64,000 bases of DNA from an uncultured Desulfovibrio sp. (GTDB taxonomy: Bacteria > Desulfobacterota > Desulfovibrionia > Desulfovibrionales > Desulfovibrionaceae). Position numbers and translations under genes: made by a program. Shown one piece after another: positions 8,329 to 17,207 of this stretch; within the stretch, counting starts at the first letter, position 1, and the number at the start of each line of letters is the position of its first letter. The stretch is taken from assembly GCF_902477725.1 (NCBI RefSeq), contig NZ_CABSIF010000012.1, forward strand, positions 1 to 64,000, written 5' to 3'. The notes beneath the pieces are model-generated. The model was not told the origin of the DNA. It saw only the letters and a list, made by a program, of their open reading frames with translations, and did no database searches.

Positions 8329-9549
8329 ATGCAGCGCATACTTAAAGCCGCCATCGCCGCCCTGTGGTTCATGCTCCTCACCCTGCCGGTGCTGGGCATC
8401 AAGCTGAACACAGCGGCAAAAACAGTTGTTTGGCGTTTTGACCGCATATTCGCCCTGGGTGCAGGTATATTTGTGCTTGCCCTTATCTGGGACTGGTGCT
8501 TCAGCCGCAAGGCATCGGGCATGAAGATCATCACCCTGCCCAAGTGCTTCAACCTGGCAGAGATTATTGAATCATTCAGAAACAGCGCTGGGCTCCGCCT
8601 TGGCGGGCTTGCCGTGCTTGCCGTTGTGCTCATCGGCATGCCTCTGGTCAGCTCCTTCTATCAGACCAACATCATGATCTCCGCCCTGCTGTACGTCATG
8701 CTGGCGCTGGGCCTGAACATCGTTGTGGGTCTGGCGGGCCAGCTTGTGCTTGGCTACGTGGCCTTTTACGCCATTGGCGCGTACACGTACGGCCTGCTGA
8801 ACCAGTATTTCGGCCTCGGCTTCTGGACCTGCCTGCCCATCGGCGGTTTCCTCACCGTGCTTTTCGGCCTTGGTCTGGGCTTTCCCGTGCTGCGGCTGCG
8901 TGGCGACTACCTCGCCATCGTGACCCTGGGCTTTGGCGAAATCGTGCGCCTCACCCTGCAAAACTGGAACACCGTCACCGGCGGCCCGCGCGGCGTCAGC
9001 GACATTCCGCGCCCCGGCTTTTTTGGCATGAGCATGGACATCACCCAGTCCACCACCTACATCTACTATCTGGTGCTGGCCGCTGTTGTAGTTACCATTG
9101 TTGTTATCACCCGGCTCAAGAATTCGCGCGTGGGGCTGGCCCTGCAAGCCCTGCGGGAAGACGAAATCGCCTGCGAGGCCATGGGCGTGGACATCACGCG
9201 GGTGAAACTCTCGGCCTTTGCGCTCGGCTCCTGCTGGGCTGGCTTTGCCGGGGTAATCTTTGCCGCCAAGACCACCTATATCAATCCCTCCAGCTTTACC
9301 TTCATGGAATCAGCCATGATTCTTTCCATGGTGGTGCTGGGCGGCATGGGCTCCATTGCGGGCGTGGTCATTGCAGCGCTGATTCTCATTCTTGCCCCGG
9401 AATATCTGCGGGCTTTCTCTGACTACCGCATGCTGCTTTTCGGAGCGATCATGGTGATTATGATGCTCTTCCGGCCACAGGGCCTCATCAGCGGTGAACG
9501 ACGCCGCTACCGCATCAGCAACCTGCACGGTGCTGAAGGAGGCCGCTGA
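8329..9549 (+). CDS. livM: Branched-chain amino-acid ABC transporter permease LivM
   Basis: A 406-residue inner-membrane permease starting 2 bases after the livH stop. The core YVMLALGLNIVVGLAGQLVLG and the cytoplasmic loop ALREDEIACEAMGVD are LivM signatures. The N-terminal ~100 residues carry extra hydrophobic segments before the conserved core, as in long LivM proteins. Its TGA shares one base with the livG ATG, so translation is coupled. Confidence 0.92.
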   Translation: MQRILKAAIAALWFMLLTLPVLGIKLNTAAKTVVWRFDRIFALGAGIFVLALIWDWCFSRKASGMKIITLPKCFNLAEIIESFRNSAGLRLGGLAVLAVVLIGMPLVSSFYQTNIMISALLYVMLALGLNIVVGLAGQLVLGYVAFYAIGAYTYGLLNQYFGLGFWTCLPIGGFLTVLFGLGLGFPVLRLRGDYLAIVTLGFGEIVRLTLQNWNTVTGGPRGVSDIPRPGFFGMSMDITQSTTYIYYLVLAAVVVTIVVITRLKNSRVGLALQALREDEIACEAMGVDITRVKLSAFALGSCWAGFAGVIFAAKTTYINPSSFTFMESAMILSMVVLGGMGSIAGVVIAALILILAPEYLRAFSDYRMLLFGAIMVIMMLFRPQGLISGERRRYRISNLHGAEGGR

Positions 9550-10334
9550 TGAAACCGGTGCTGGAAGTAAAGGATCTTTCTCAGGATTTTGGCGGTCTCC
9601 GCGCACTTAACGAACTTTCGCTTACCGTGAACAGCGGCGAGATCGTTGCCCTTATCGGCCCCAATGGCGCAGGCAAGACCACGTTTTTCAACTGCGTGAC
9701 CGGCATCTACACCCCCACTGAAGGGCAGATGTATCTGCACGACGCCACGGGCGAAAAACAGATGCTCAACGGCAAAAAGCCCCACCTTATCACGGCTATG
9801 GGCATGGCCCGCACGTTCCAGAACATTCGCCTTTTCAGCGAAATGACCGTGCTTGAAAACGTGATGATTGGCCGCCACTGCCGCACCAAGGCGGGCATTT
9901 TTGGCGCGATCGTGCGCGATGGCCGCACCCGCCGTGAAGAGCAGGACTGCATCGACCGCAGCTATGAACTTCTGGAACTGGTGAAACTTCAGGATTTCTG
10001 GAACGAAACGGCCAACAACCTGCCCTACGGCGCGCAGCGGCGGCTTGAAATCGCCCGCGCCATGGCGACTGAGCCGCGCATGCTGCTGCTGGACGAACCC
10101 GCAGCGGGCATGAACCCCCAGGAAACCAACGAGCTCAAGGAGCTGGTCTGCTCCATCCGCGACAACCAGCAGCTCTCCATCCTGCTTATCGAGCACGATA
10201 TGGGCATGGTCATGTCGCTCTCCGACCGCATCTACGTCATGGAATACGGCTCCTGCATCGCCACAGGCACCCCCGCTGAAATCCGCACCAACCCCCGCGT
10301 CATCAAGGCCTATCTGGGAGAAAGCGATGCTTGA
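9549..10334 (+). CDS. livG: Branched-chain amino-acid ABC transporter ATPase LivG
   Basis: A 261-residue ABC ATPase. Walker A GPNGAGKT (37-44), the LivG-type signature LPYGAQRRLEIARA and Walker B MLLLDEP followed by AAGMNPQET are present, as is the switch His in LLIEHDM. It forms the nucleotide-binding pair with LivF. It overlaps livM by one base and livF by eight bases. Confidence 0.93.
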   Translation: MKPVLEVKDLSQDFGGLRALNELSLTVNSGEIVALIGPNGAGKTTFFNCVTGIYTPTEGQMYLHDATGEKQMLNGKKPHLITAMGMARTFQNIRLFSEMTVLENVMIGRHCRTKAGIFGAIVRDGRTRREEQDCIDRSYELLELVKLQDFWNETANNLPYGAQRRLEIARAMATEPRMLLLDEPAAGMNPQETNELKELVCSIRDNQQLSILLIEHDMGMVMSLSDRIYVMEYGSCIATGTPAEIRTNPRVIKAYLGESDA

Positions 10335-11031
10335 GCTGCGTAACGTAGACACCTATTACGGCAACATTCAGGCCCTGCGCGATATTTCGCTGAATATTGA
10401 GGAAGGCGAAATTGTCACCCTGATCGGGGCCAACGGCGCGGGCAAGTCCACCACGCTTATGACAATCTGCGGCATCAACCGCCCCAGAAAAGGCGAGATA
10501 CTCTGGTATGGCAAGCCCATACACCAGTTGCCCCCGCACGAAATCGTGGCCTTGGGCATTTCGCAGGTACCGGAAGGCCGCCTGATTTTCCCTGATCTGA
10601 GCGTCAGCGAAAATCTCGACCTCGGCGCATTTTTGCGGCGTGATCCGGCAGGCGTGAAGGACGATCTGGACTACGTGTTCAGCCTCTTTCCCATTTTGTC
10701 CGAACGCCGCAAGCAGGCGGGCGGGACGCTTTCCGGCGGTGAACAGCAGATGCTTGCCATCAGCCGCGCCCTCATGGGCCGCCCCAAGCTGCTGTTGCTG
10801 GACGAGCCTTCACTGGGCCTCGCCCCCATCATCATTCAGCAGATCTTTTCCATTATCCAGAAGGTCAATTCCAACGGCACTACGGTCTTTCTGGTGGAGC
10901 AGAACGCCAACCAGGCCCTGCGCATCGCCAACCACGGCTATGTTATGGAAAATGGTCGCATAGTCATGCACGACACTGCCGCCAATCTGCTCACCAGTGA
11001 AGAAGTGCGCACTGCCTATCTGGGCATGTAG
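10327..11031 (+). CDS. livF: Branched-chain amino-acid ABC transporter ATPase LivF
   Basis: A 234-residue ABC ATPase with Walker A GANGAGKS (34-41), signature LSGGEQQML, Walker B LLLLDEPSLGLAP and the switch region VFLVEQNA, where LivF-type proteins have Gln in place of the usual His. It is the last gene of the liv operon and starts inside the end of livG, within a GGGAGAAAGCG ribosome site. Confidence 0.93.
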   Translation: MLELRNVDTYYGNIQALRDISLNIEEGEIVTLIGANGAGKSTTLMTICGINRPRKGEILWYGKPIHQLPPHEIVALGISQVPEGRLIFPDLSVSENLDLGAFLRRDPAGVKDDLDYVFSLFPILSERRKQAGGTLSGGEQQMLAISRALMGRPKLLLLDEPSLGLAPIIIQQIFSIIQKVNSNGTTVFLVEQNANQALRIANHGYVMENGRIVMHDTAANLLTSEEVRTAYLGM

Positions 11032-11082
11032 ACCGCAGTCCCCATAGCGGCGCTTAACCAGTGCCGCGCTGCAATCGATAGT

Positions 11083-11121
11083 AAAGCGGTGCGTTTGCCA
11101 GGCAAACGCACCGCTTTTTAT
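11083..11121 (+). terminator. Rho-independent terminator of the liv operon
   Basis: AAAGCGGTGCGTTTGCC (11083-11099) pairs with GGCAAACGCACCGCTTT (11101-11117), followed by TTA. The stem is nearly perfect and lies about 50 bases after livF. Confidence 0.8.
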
Positions 11122-11216
11122 GTGCAGAGCCAAAACGAAACGAGCATACTCCTTCCGCGTATATTCCCGAACCGCAGTAACGGACACGTGCCCTGCTCCA
11201 CCTGCCTATCTTTCTC

Positions 11217-11258
11217 AAAAGCAAAGCCGTTGCCGACTGGCAGTCGGCAACGGCTTTT
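11217..11258 (-). terminator. Terminator hairpin downstream of RNase J (possibly bidirectional)
   Basis: AAAGCCGTTGCCGACT (11223-11238) and AGTCGGCAACGGCTTT (11242-11257) form a perfect 16-base-pair stem with a 3-base loop. On the minus strand it is followed by a T-rich TTTGCTTTTG run. It lies about 80 bases after the RNase J stop. Confidence 0.7.
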
Positions 11259-11338
11259 GAGCTGTATTGAAGCTATTCGAGGAGGAGGATTATCCCTCAG
11301 CCCCCGCAACAATATGAAGATTTATCTGTAACTTTGCC

Positions 11339-12997
11339 CTAGACTTCGCTGATGATGGGCACGACCACAGGGTCACGCTCCAGCACACGGCGGAAGAAAC
11401 GCCGCAGCGAAGAACGAATGCCTTCCTGCAAGCGGCCAAGCTGACCGGGGCGGGCCGCTTCAATCTCGTCCAGCACCAGGCACTTGGCGTCTTCCAGCAA
11501 GTGGCTGTAGTGCTGCTCGAATACAAAGCCTTTGGAGATCATTTCCGGCCCGTGCAGTATGCTGCCGGTTTCGGAATCCACCACCAGCACCACAATAACC
11601 ATACCTTCATCGCCAAGGATACGGCGCTCCTTGAGCACGGCGTAGCCCACATCACCCACGCCCTTGCCGTCCACGAGCGTACACTCGACCGGAACGCGCG
11701 GTTCCAGACGGAAGGAATCTTTGAGCAGGGTAAGGGGCAGGCCGTCTTCCAGCAGAATGACGTTGTCCTGCTTCACGCCGCATTCAACAGCAAGGCGGCC
11801 ATGCTTGACCAGATGCTGGTATTCGCCGTGCACGGGCACAAACAGCGTGGGCCGCACGGCCTCAAACATGTCGCGCAGTTCTTCGCGCTGGCCGTGGCCC
11901 GAGGCATGGATGGCGTGTACGCTTTCGTACAGCACTTCCGCGCCGATGCGGTACATTTCGTTGATCAACCGGGAGATGGCCTTGGCATTGCCGGGGATCA
12001 TACGCGAACTCATGACCACGGTGTCGCCCTTGCGGATCTCCAGCTGTCTGTGGCCGCCAAGCACCATGCGCGACAAGGCGGAGAGCGGTTCACCCTGCGC
12101 GCCTGTCACAACAAGCACGATCTGGTCATCCGGCAGGTCGGGTACGCCGTTGTGCGCGTTGAAAAACGAAGGCGGCAGCTTGGCAATGCCAAGATCGCGG
12201 GCCATTTCGATATTGTTCGCCAGCGACTTGCCGCTGATGACCACCGTGCGCCCATGCTCGCGCGCAAGGTCAAAAACTTCCTGAATACGCTGAATATGGC
12301 TGGAAAAGAGCGTGATGACGATGCGCCCTTCGGCCTTGGCGAATATCTTGTCCAGCGAATCCTTGACTTCGCGCTCCGTGAGGGAACGCCCCTCGCGCAC
12401 GATGTTGGTGGAATCCGAAAGCAACAGCCGTGCGCCGTCCGGCCCGGCAAAGTTGCGGAAAAGATTCAGGTCGGTGCCTGTGCTGTCAAGGGGATGCGGG
12501 TCAATCTTGAAATCGCCGCTGTGCACCACCCGGCCTACGGGCGTTTCTACGCCCAGACCAAAGCCTTCGGGAATGGAGTGACAGACGGGGAAAAAATGAA
12601 AGGTCAGGTCGCCCAGAGGCAGCACGGTGTTGATATCGACAGGGCACAGCTCCACCCAATCCAGAATTTCCCGCTCCCTGAGCTTGTGTTCCACAAGCGC
12701 CAGGGTAAAGCGTGAGCCATAGATACGGGTTCCCTTGATTTCAGGCACAATCCAGGGCAGTGCGCCAATGTGATCCTCATGCCCGTGCGTCAGCACAATA
12801 CCGAGCAGCTTGTCCTTGATGCCGCTGACAGCGCCAAAGTGCGGGATAACAACGTCCACGCCAAGGTGCGCGTCGTCAGGAAACATGAGGCCGCAATCAA
12901 CCATCACAACGCCGCCGGAGGTTTCCCACAGCTGGCAGTTGAGGCCGATCTCTCCCAGTCCCCCGAGGGGGGTAATGTTCAAATAAGGTTCATTCAT
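11339..12997 (-). CDS. Ribonuclease J (metallo-beta-lactamase fold)
   Basis: A 552-residue RNase J-type exo/endoribonuclease for mRNA decay and RNA maturation. The N-terminus NITPLGGLGEIGLNCQ, the zinc motif HGHEDH (71-76), HSGDFKID, beta-CASP elements (LLLSDSTN, ISGKSLANN) and the late VHGEYQHL motif all match RNase J. The ATG at 12997 begins the canonical N-terminus; an upstream extension to 13084 would run into the tolC-like gene, and no clear Shine-Dalgarno site is seen. It lies 43 bases downstream of the tolC-like gene on the same strand and may be cotranscribed. Confidence 0.92.
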   Translation of the reverse strand: MNEPYLNITPLGGLGEIGLNCQLWETSGGVVMVDCGLMFPDDAHLGVDVVIPHFGAVSGIKDKLLGIVLTHGHEDHIGALPWIVPEIKGTRIYGSRFTLALVEHKLREREILDWVELCPVDINTVLPLGDLTFHFFPVCHSIPEGFGLGVETPVGRVVHSGDFKIDPHPLDSTGTDLNLFRNFAGPDGARLLLSDSTNIVREGRSLTEREVKDSLDKIFAKAEGRIVITLFSSHIQRIQEVFDLAREHGRTVVISGKSLANNIEMARDLGIAKLPPSFFNAHNGVPDLPDDQIVLVVTGAQGEPLSALSRMVLGGHRQLEIRKGDTVVMSSRMIPGNAKAISRLINEMYRIGAEVLYESVHAIHASGHGQREELRDMFEAVRPTLFVPVHGEYQHLVKHGRLAVECGVKQDNVILLEDGLPLTLLKDSFRLEPRVPVECTLVDGKGVGDVGYAVLKERRILGDEGMVIVVLVVDSETGSILHGPEMISKGFVFEQHYSHLLEDAKCLVLDEIEAARPGQLGRLQEGIRSSLRRFFRRVLERDPVVVPIISEV

Positions 12998-13040
12998 TCG
13001 CAATCGCTTTTGGGCGGCGCTGCTAAGGTCGTGCCGTCGC

Positions 13041-14474
13041 TCAACGCCGCATAAGATCAGGGTGAAATTCGCCCATGGCCACATATAATTGCGCCAGAGC
13101 GGTCAAATAATCGGCTTTTGCTCCTGTTAACGTCGCCTGAGCGGTGGTGAGCTTGGACGAAGCGTCCAGCACGTCAAAGTTGGTGCCCACCTGCTCCTGA
13201 TAACGGGCCAATGCCACATTGTATGCCTCAGTAGACTGCTCCACGCCCTTTTCCGCCACGGTTATCCGTTTGGCGGCTTCCTGCACGGCAAGCAGTTTCG
13301 ACTTGATGTCGTAGCCAACGCTGAGTTTCAGGTCTTCTTCGGCATAGCGCATCTTTGTGACCAGCCAGCCTGCCTCTTTGTCGGCATAATACGTGGTTCC
13401 CCACTGAAAAACGTCCCAGGTGGCCCGGGCGCCCACTTCCCATACGGAGCTGCGTGAACCCCGGTCGCCATTTTCCTGCAGATCAAGCGAATTGCCGCTC
13501 TGCGAAACATTGTAATAGGCTTCCACCTGCGGATAATAGCCGCTCTGCACGGCCTGCTGCGATTTGCCCGCGATTTCCACCGAGCGCGCCGCCATGTAGA
13601 GATCGGGCCGCTGGCGGTAGGCCGCTTCAAGGCACTGCTCCAGCGAACGGGTAAAGGGCACATGGGCAAGCTTGCCGGTAAACTTGATTTGGGCCGTGGC
13701 GGGCAGCCCCAGCAAGGTATTCAGCTTGGCAAGGCTGGTGTCGCGGCTGTTTTCGACCTGAATCAAGGTATTCTCGGCCTGTCGCACATCCACTTCTGCC
13801 TGGAGCACATCCAGCCGGGGGCGAAGGCCCACACCAAAAAAGGCAGTGGTAATGCGCAACTGATCCTGCAAACGGGCCAGAGCATCACGCTGGCTGCGCA
13901 CGCTTTCTTCGTACCGCAGATAATTCAGAAACTGGGTCTGAACACTTTCTGTCATGGACAGTTCGGCATTGCGCACTGAGGCTTTATCGCTGTCAGCCTG
14001 AAGGGCTGCCTTCTGATAATTGGCCAGGAGCTGAAACCCTTGAAACACGGGCTGAGAAATTTCTACGGCCCAGGTATAGGTGCCTTTTTCCGCTGGTCTG
14101 CTACTGCTGGGTAAGGCGGGCGATGTTTTTCTTTCCTGCTTGGAGGCGGAATACGTTGTGCCAAGCTTGGGCCCAAAAGCCCCGCGCGCAGATTTGCGCG
14201 CCTCTTCAGAAGACTGCCCCTGCGCCTCTTGCGAACCCAGGCTCGGATTATGCCGCAAAGCGCGATCCACAGCATCGGGCATGGAAACTGCCCCGGAAGG
14301 CACAGCATTGTCCTTGCCCGAAGGCAAGGTTCTTCCGCTAAAAACGGGCACGGCAGCGCTGCCCGATGGGCGCGCGGCAACAGAAGAATCGGCAAACACA
14401 GCGTTGCCGCCCACAGGCCCGGCAAGCGCACCAACAACAAGAAATACCAGGCCCAATTCAGGAATGCGCTTCAT
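13041..14474 (-). CDS. TolC-family outer-membrane efflux protein
   Basis: A 477-residue protein with a signal peptide (about residues 1-28) and two outer-membrane-factor repeats rich in long helices; motifs such as QAVQSGYYPQVEAYYN and the closing ATLTGAKADYLTALAQLYVAMG are typical of TolC/OprM relatives. It would form the outer-membrane exit duct of a tripartite efflux pump or type I secretion system. No inner-membrane pump or adaptor is adjacent; the partners must lie elsewhere. Upstream ribosome-site signals are weak. Confidence 0.85.
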   Translation of the reverse strand: MKRIPELGLVFLVVGALAGPVGGNAVFADSSVAARPSGSAAVPVFSGRTLPSGKDNAVPSGAVSMPDAVDRALRHNPSLGSQEAQGQSSEEARKSARGAFGPKLGTTYSASKQERKTSPALPSSSRPAEKGTYTWAVEISQPVFQGFQLLANYQKAALQADSDKASVRNAELSMTESVQTQFLNYLRYEESVRSQRDALARLQDQLRITTAFFGVGLRPRLDVLQAEVDVRQAENTLIQVENSRDTSLAKLNTLLGLPATAQIKFTGKLAHVPFTRSLEQCLEAAYRQRPDLYMAARSVEIAGKSQQAVQSGYYPQVEAYYNVSQSGNSLDLQENGDRGSRSSVWEVGARATWDVFQWGTTYYADKEAGWLVTKMRYAEEDLKLSVGYDIKSKLLAVQEAAKRITVAEKGVEQSTEAYNVALARYQEQVGTNFDVLDASSKLTTAQATLTGAKADYLTALAQLYVAMGEFHPDLMRR

Positions 14475-15027
14475 ATATTTACAGACGGAATGGCTCCGCT
14501 ACCTTTTAAAAATTACTTCGACCCGGATTACATACACCGCAGAAGACGGCATTGGCAACACTTCATGGAAAAAGATAATTTTACGCAAAACGGCTAAACA
14601 GACATTCTTTAAAAGGTATTTTTACTCAGTGCGCGCTGAATAATAACTATTTCTACATGTACTGCTTATTAAATAAAGGACAACAAAGCGTAACTCTTGT
14701 GCCCTAACATACAGAAAATATGGCCAGTTTCAACAACAAACAGACTTACTTGCAAAATTGAATTTTTCATAAATTGCAACATCTGTTTCAAAACCGGCCA
14801 GGCAAGCCTGCAGTGAAACCTGAAAATCCCTGCCCTTAAGGAGCCGCAAGGGGATTCTAAAAAATTTCTTGAAAGTTTACCTCAGTCGTAGCATGCTGCG
14901 CAGCAGAGTCCTTGCGGGATTCCGCAGCTCCGCCGTGACGGTTGGCGCATCTTTGCGTCTGCCGTGCTGGCATTTTTTGCGGCGCACTGAAACAGACCAC
15001 AGTTGTTGCGCAGATATGGAGAACCTC
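14475..15027. other. Divergent promoter region of the tolC-like gene and tolQ
   Basis: These 553 bases separate two divergent genes. The middle (14560-14780) is AT-rich, suiting promoters in both directions, and a small CCCTT/AAGGG hairpin lies at about 14832-14853. Frames extending tolQ upstream to 14869 have no homology-like character. I could not single out a confident -35/-10 pair. Confidence 0.5.
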
Positions 15028-15723
15028 ATGGAATTCAGTTTTTTTTCGATGATCGCCCAGGCAAGCCTGGTGGCCAAGGCGGTGCTGGCGTTTCTGGTCA
15101 TGATGTCCATTGGGAGCTGGGGGCTGATGATCCAGAAATTCATCGGCTTGAGCGCAGCTAACAAAAAGGCTCTCAGCGGCACGGAAAGGTTCGAGAAGGC
15201 GGCCAATCTGCGCGAAGCCGTGCAGTCCTTGGGCTCCGACCCAACTTCCCCGCTGTACTACATCGCCCATCAGGGCGTTCTTGAATTCAACCGTTCCAAA
15301 GAACTTGGCAACAGCAGTGAAGTGGTGGTCGACAACGTTCGCCGCGCACTGCGCCAGGGTGTGGGCACGGAATTGGCCCGGCTGCAAAGCTCGCTGTCTA
15401 TTCTGGCCACCTGCGCCAACACGGCCCCCTTTATCGGCCTGTTTGGCACGGTCTGGGGCATCATGAGCTCCTTCCACTCCATCGGCATGCTCAAGTCGGC
15501 CTCTCTGGCCACTGTTGCCCCCGGTATTTCGGAAGCTCTGGTTGCTACGGCCATCGGCCTGGCTGTGGCCGTTCCGGCCACCATTGGCTTCAATATCTTC
15601 ATGGGCAAGCTTTCGCAGGTTGACACGCTGCTGGTGAATTTTGCCGGCGTGTTCCTCAACCGCGTCCAGCGCGAAATCAACGCCCACCGCCCCGTGCAGC
15701 GCACGGGCGCAACGGAGATGTAG
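15028..15723 (+). CDS. tolQ: TolQ, proton channel subunit of the Tol-Pal system
   Basis: A 231-residue MotA/TolQ/ExbB-family inner-membrane protein, the usual TolQ length, with three transmembrane helices. The second and third helices contain CANTAPFIGLFGTVWGIM and SEALVATAIGLAVAVPA, family signatures. With TolR it converts proton-motive force into motion of TolA. The ATG at 15028 sits 5 bases after GGAGA; an ATG at 15016 in the same frame has no ribosome site. It heads the tol operon. Confidence 0.92.
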   Translation: MEFSFFSMIAQASLVAKAVLAFLVMMSIGSWGLMIQKFIGLSAANKKALSGTERFEKAANLREAVQSLGSDPTSPLYYIAHQGVLEFNRSKELGNSSEVVVDNVRRALRQGVGTELARLQSSLSILATCANTAPFIGLFGTVWGIMSSFHSIGMLKSASLATVAPGISEALVATAIGLAVAVPATIGFNIFMGKLSQVDTLLVNFAGVFLNRVQREINAHRPVQRTGATEM

Positions 15724-15724
15724 C

Positions 15725-16177
15725 ATGGGCGCTAGTGTTGGCGGCGGCAACAAGTTTGTTTCGGACATCAACGTCACGCCCTTTGTGGACGTCATGTTGG
15801 TGCTGCTGATCATCTTCATGGTGGCGACCCCCATGATGAGTCAGGGGCTGGACGTGGATCTGCCGCAGACCAAGCAGGTGGAAGTGCTTTCTACCGAGGC
15901 AGACCACATGGTGTTGACCGTGCGCAATGACGGCAAGATGTACCTTGACGAGTACCCTGTGGACACCATGGAAGACCTTGAGGGGTATTTGCAGCGTCTG
16001 GTCAAGGAAAAGAACAAGACGCTCTTTCTGCAGGCCGACAAGGCGGTGCCTTACGGCACTGTTGTGGAAGTCATGGGTCACATCAAGGCCGTGGGCATCG
16101 AAAAGCTCGGCGTTATCGCCGAACAGCCCGATGATGCCTCGCCCAAGGGCGGCAAGCCCGCACGCGCCCGAAAATAG
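15725..16177 (+). CDS. tolR: TolR, Tol-Pal biopolymer transport subunit
   Basis: A 150-residue TolR/ExbD-family protein with a short cytoplasmic tail, one transmembrane helix starting at INVTPFVDVMLVLLIIFMV with the proton-carrying Asp22, and a periplasmic domain. The start at 15725 follows the tolQ stop by one base. It energises TolA together with TolQ. Confidence 0.93.
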   Translation: MGASVGGGNKFVSDINVTPFVDVMLVLLIIFMVATPMMSQGLDVDLPQTKQVEVLSTEADHMVLTVRNDGKMYLDEYPVDTMEDLEGYLQRLVKEKNKTLFLQADKAVPYGTVVEVMGHIKAVGIEKLGVIAEQPDDASPKGGKPARARK

Positions 16178-16186
16178 GATTGCTCT

Positions 16187-17158
16187 ATGCGCCTGGCCTC
16201 ATACGTTCTTTCATTCTGCCTGCACGCAGCCATATTTTTACTGATATGGTTCTGGCCCAGCAGCCCGCCCATCAAGCTGGACACGCCTCCGGTCATGATC
16301 AGTCTGGTTGAGGGCGCCACAGGCGGCAACCGTACCCCCTCGCCCATTCTCGGGCATATGGGGCAGCCCGGCGATGGCCCCCTTGCGCCTACGCCGCCCG
16401 CCCCCAAGGCAGAAGTGGCCGCGCCCGAGCGCGTTGAAGTCAAAGAGCCCAAACCTGTTCCGCCGCAGCCCAAGCAGGATGCAGCGGCTGTAAAAAAGCC
16501 CGAGCCCAAACCCGAGCCGAAACCGCAGCCTAAGCCGGAACCCAAGGAAGAAGCTAAACCCATCGCACAGAAAAAAGAAGACAAGCCCAAGCCCAAGGAA
16601 GAACCGCAGAAGGAAGCTCCCAAGGATCAGAAGAAGCCGGAGCCTCCCAAGGCGGACGCCAAGAAGGACGCCAAGGAATCCAAGGACGCCAAATCCAACG
16701 TTGACCCTGTGGCAGCGGCCTTGCAACAGGCGCGCAAAGCATCCTCCAGGGCAGATTCCGGCGACAGGGGCAGCGCCGTGGAGCAGGCTCTCGCCCAAGC
16801 CCAGCGCCGCGCAGGCGGCAACAGGGGCGGCGGTGGCGGCGAAGGCGCCGGCCCCGGCGGCGGTGGCCTTGGCGATGTGTACATGGGGCAGGTCATGCTG
16901 GCTGTACGGCCCAACTGGGGCTTTACCTCGGCCAGCCGCCTGAACCTGCGCTGCATCATCAACGTCAAGGTAGACGCCCAGGGAAAGCTGTTGCAGAATC
17001 CCGTGGTAACACACAGTTCGGGCAATGCGCAGTTTGACGCATCCGCAGCGAGCGCCATTGTGCGCACTGCCAATAGCGGCCAGTTCCCGCCCCCGCCTTC
17101 AGCGGACTACGGTGACCTTGATCTGGTGTTTACGCTTGACGAACTCATGGGCCGCTAA
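16187..17158 (+). CDS. TolA/TonB-like energy-transducing protein
   Basis: A 323-residue protein with an N-terminal signal anchor (residues 6-25), a long Pro/Lys/Glu-rich periplasmic linker (about 65-170, repeated KPEPKPEPKP-type units), a Gly-rich hinge (about 211-228) and a C-terminal TonB/TolA-C-like domain (about 232-323). It fills the TolA position in the operon and would link TolQR to TolB/Pal at the outer membrane. The Pro-Lys-rich linker is more TonB-like than the Ala-rich helix of enteric TolA. It starts 9 bases after tolR. Confidence 0.85.
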   Translation: MRLASYVLSFCLHAAIFLLIWFWPSSPPIKLDTPPVMISLVEGATGGNRTPSPILGHMGQPGDGPLAPTPPAPKAEVAAPERVEVKEPKPVPPQPKQDAAAVKKPEPKPEPKPQPKPEPKEEAKPIAQKKEDKPKPKEEPQKEAPKDQKKPEPPKADAKKDAKESKDAKSNVDPVAAALQQARKASSRADSGDRGSAVEQALAQAQRRAGGNRGGGGGEGAGPGGGGLGDVYMGQVMLAVRPNWGFTSASRLNLRCIINVKVDAQGKLLQNPVVTHSSGNAQFDASAASAIVRTANSGQFPPPPSADYGDLDLVFTLDELMGR

Positions 17159-17207
17159 GGCGGCCACCTAAACGCGCAATTGGTAACGCGCGCATTCAGG
17201 AGGATAT

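Larger units (their letters stand above)
11032..11338. other. Convergent intergenic region between livF and RNase J, two hairpins
   Basis: This 307-base gap separates livF (plus) from the RNase J gene (minus). It holds two strong stem-loops (11083-11118 and 11223-11257) annotated separately and no protein gene. Confidence 0.7.
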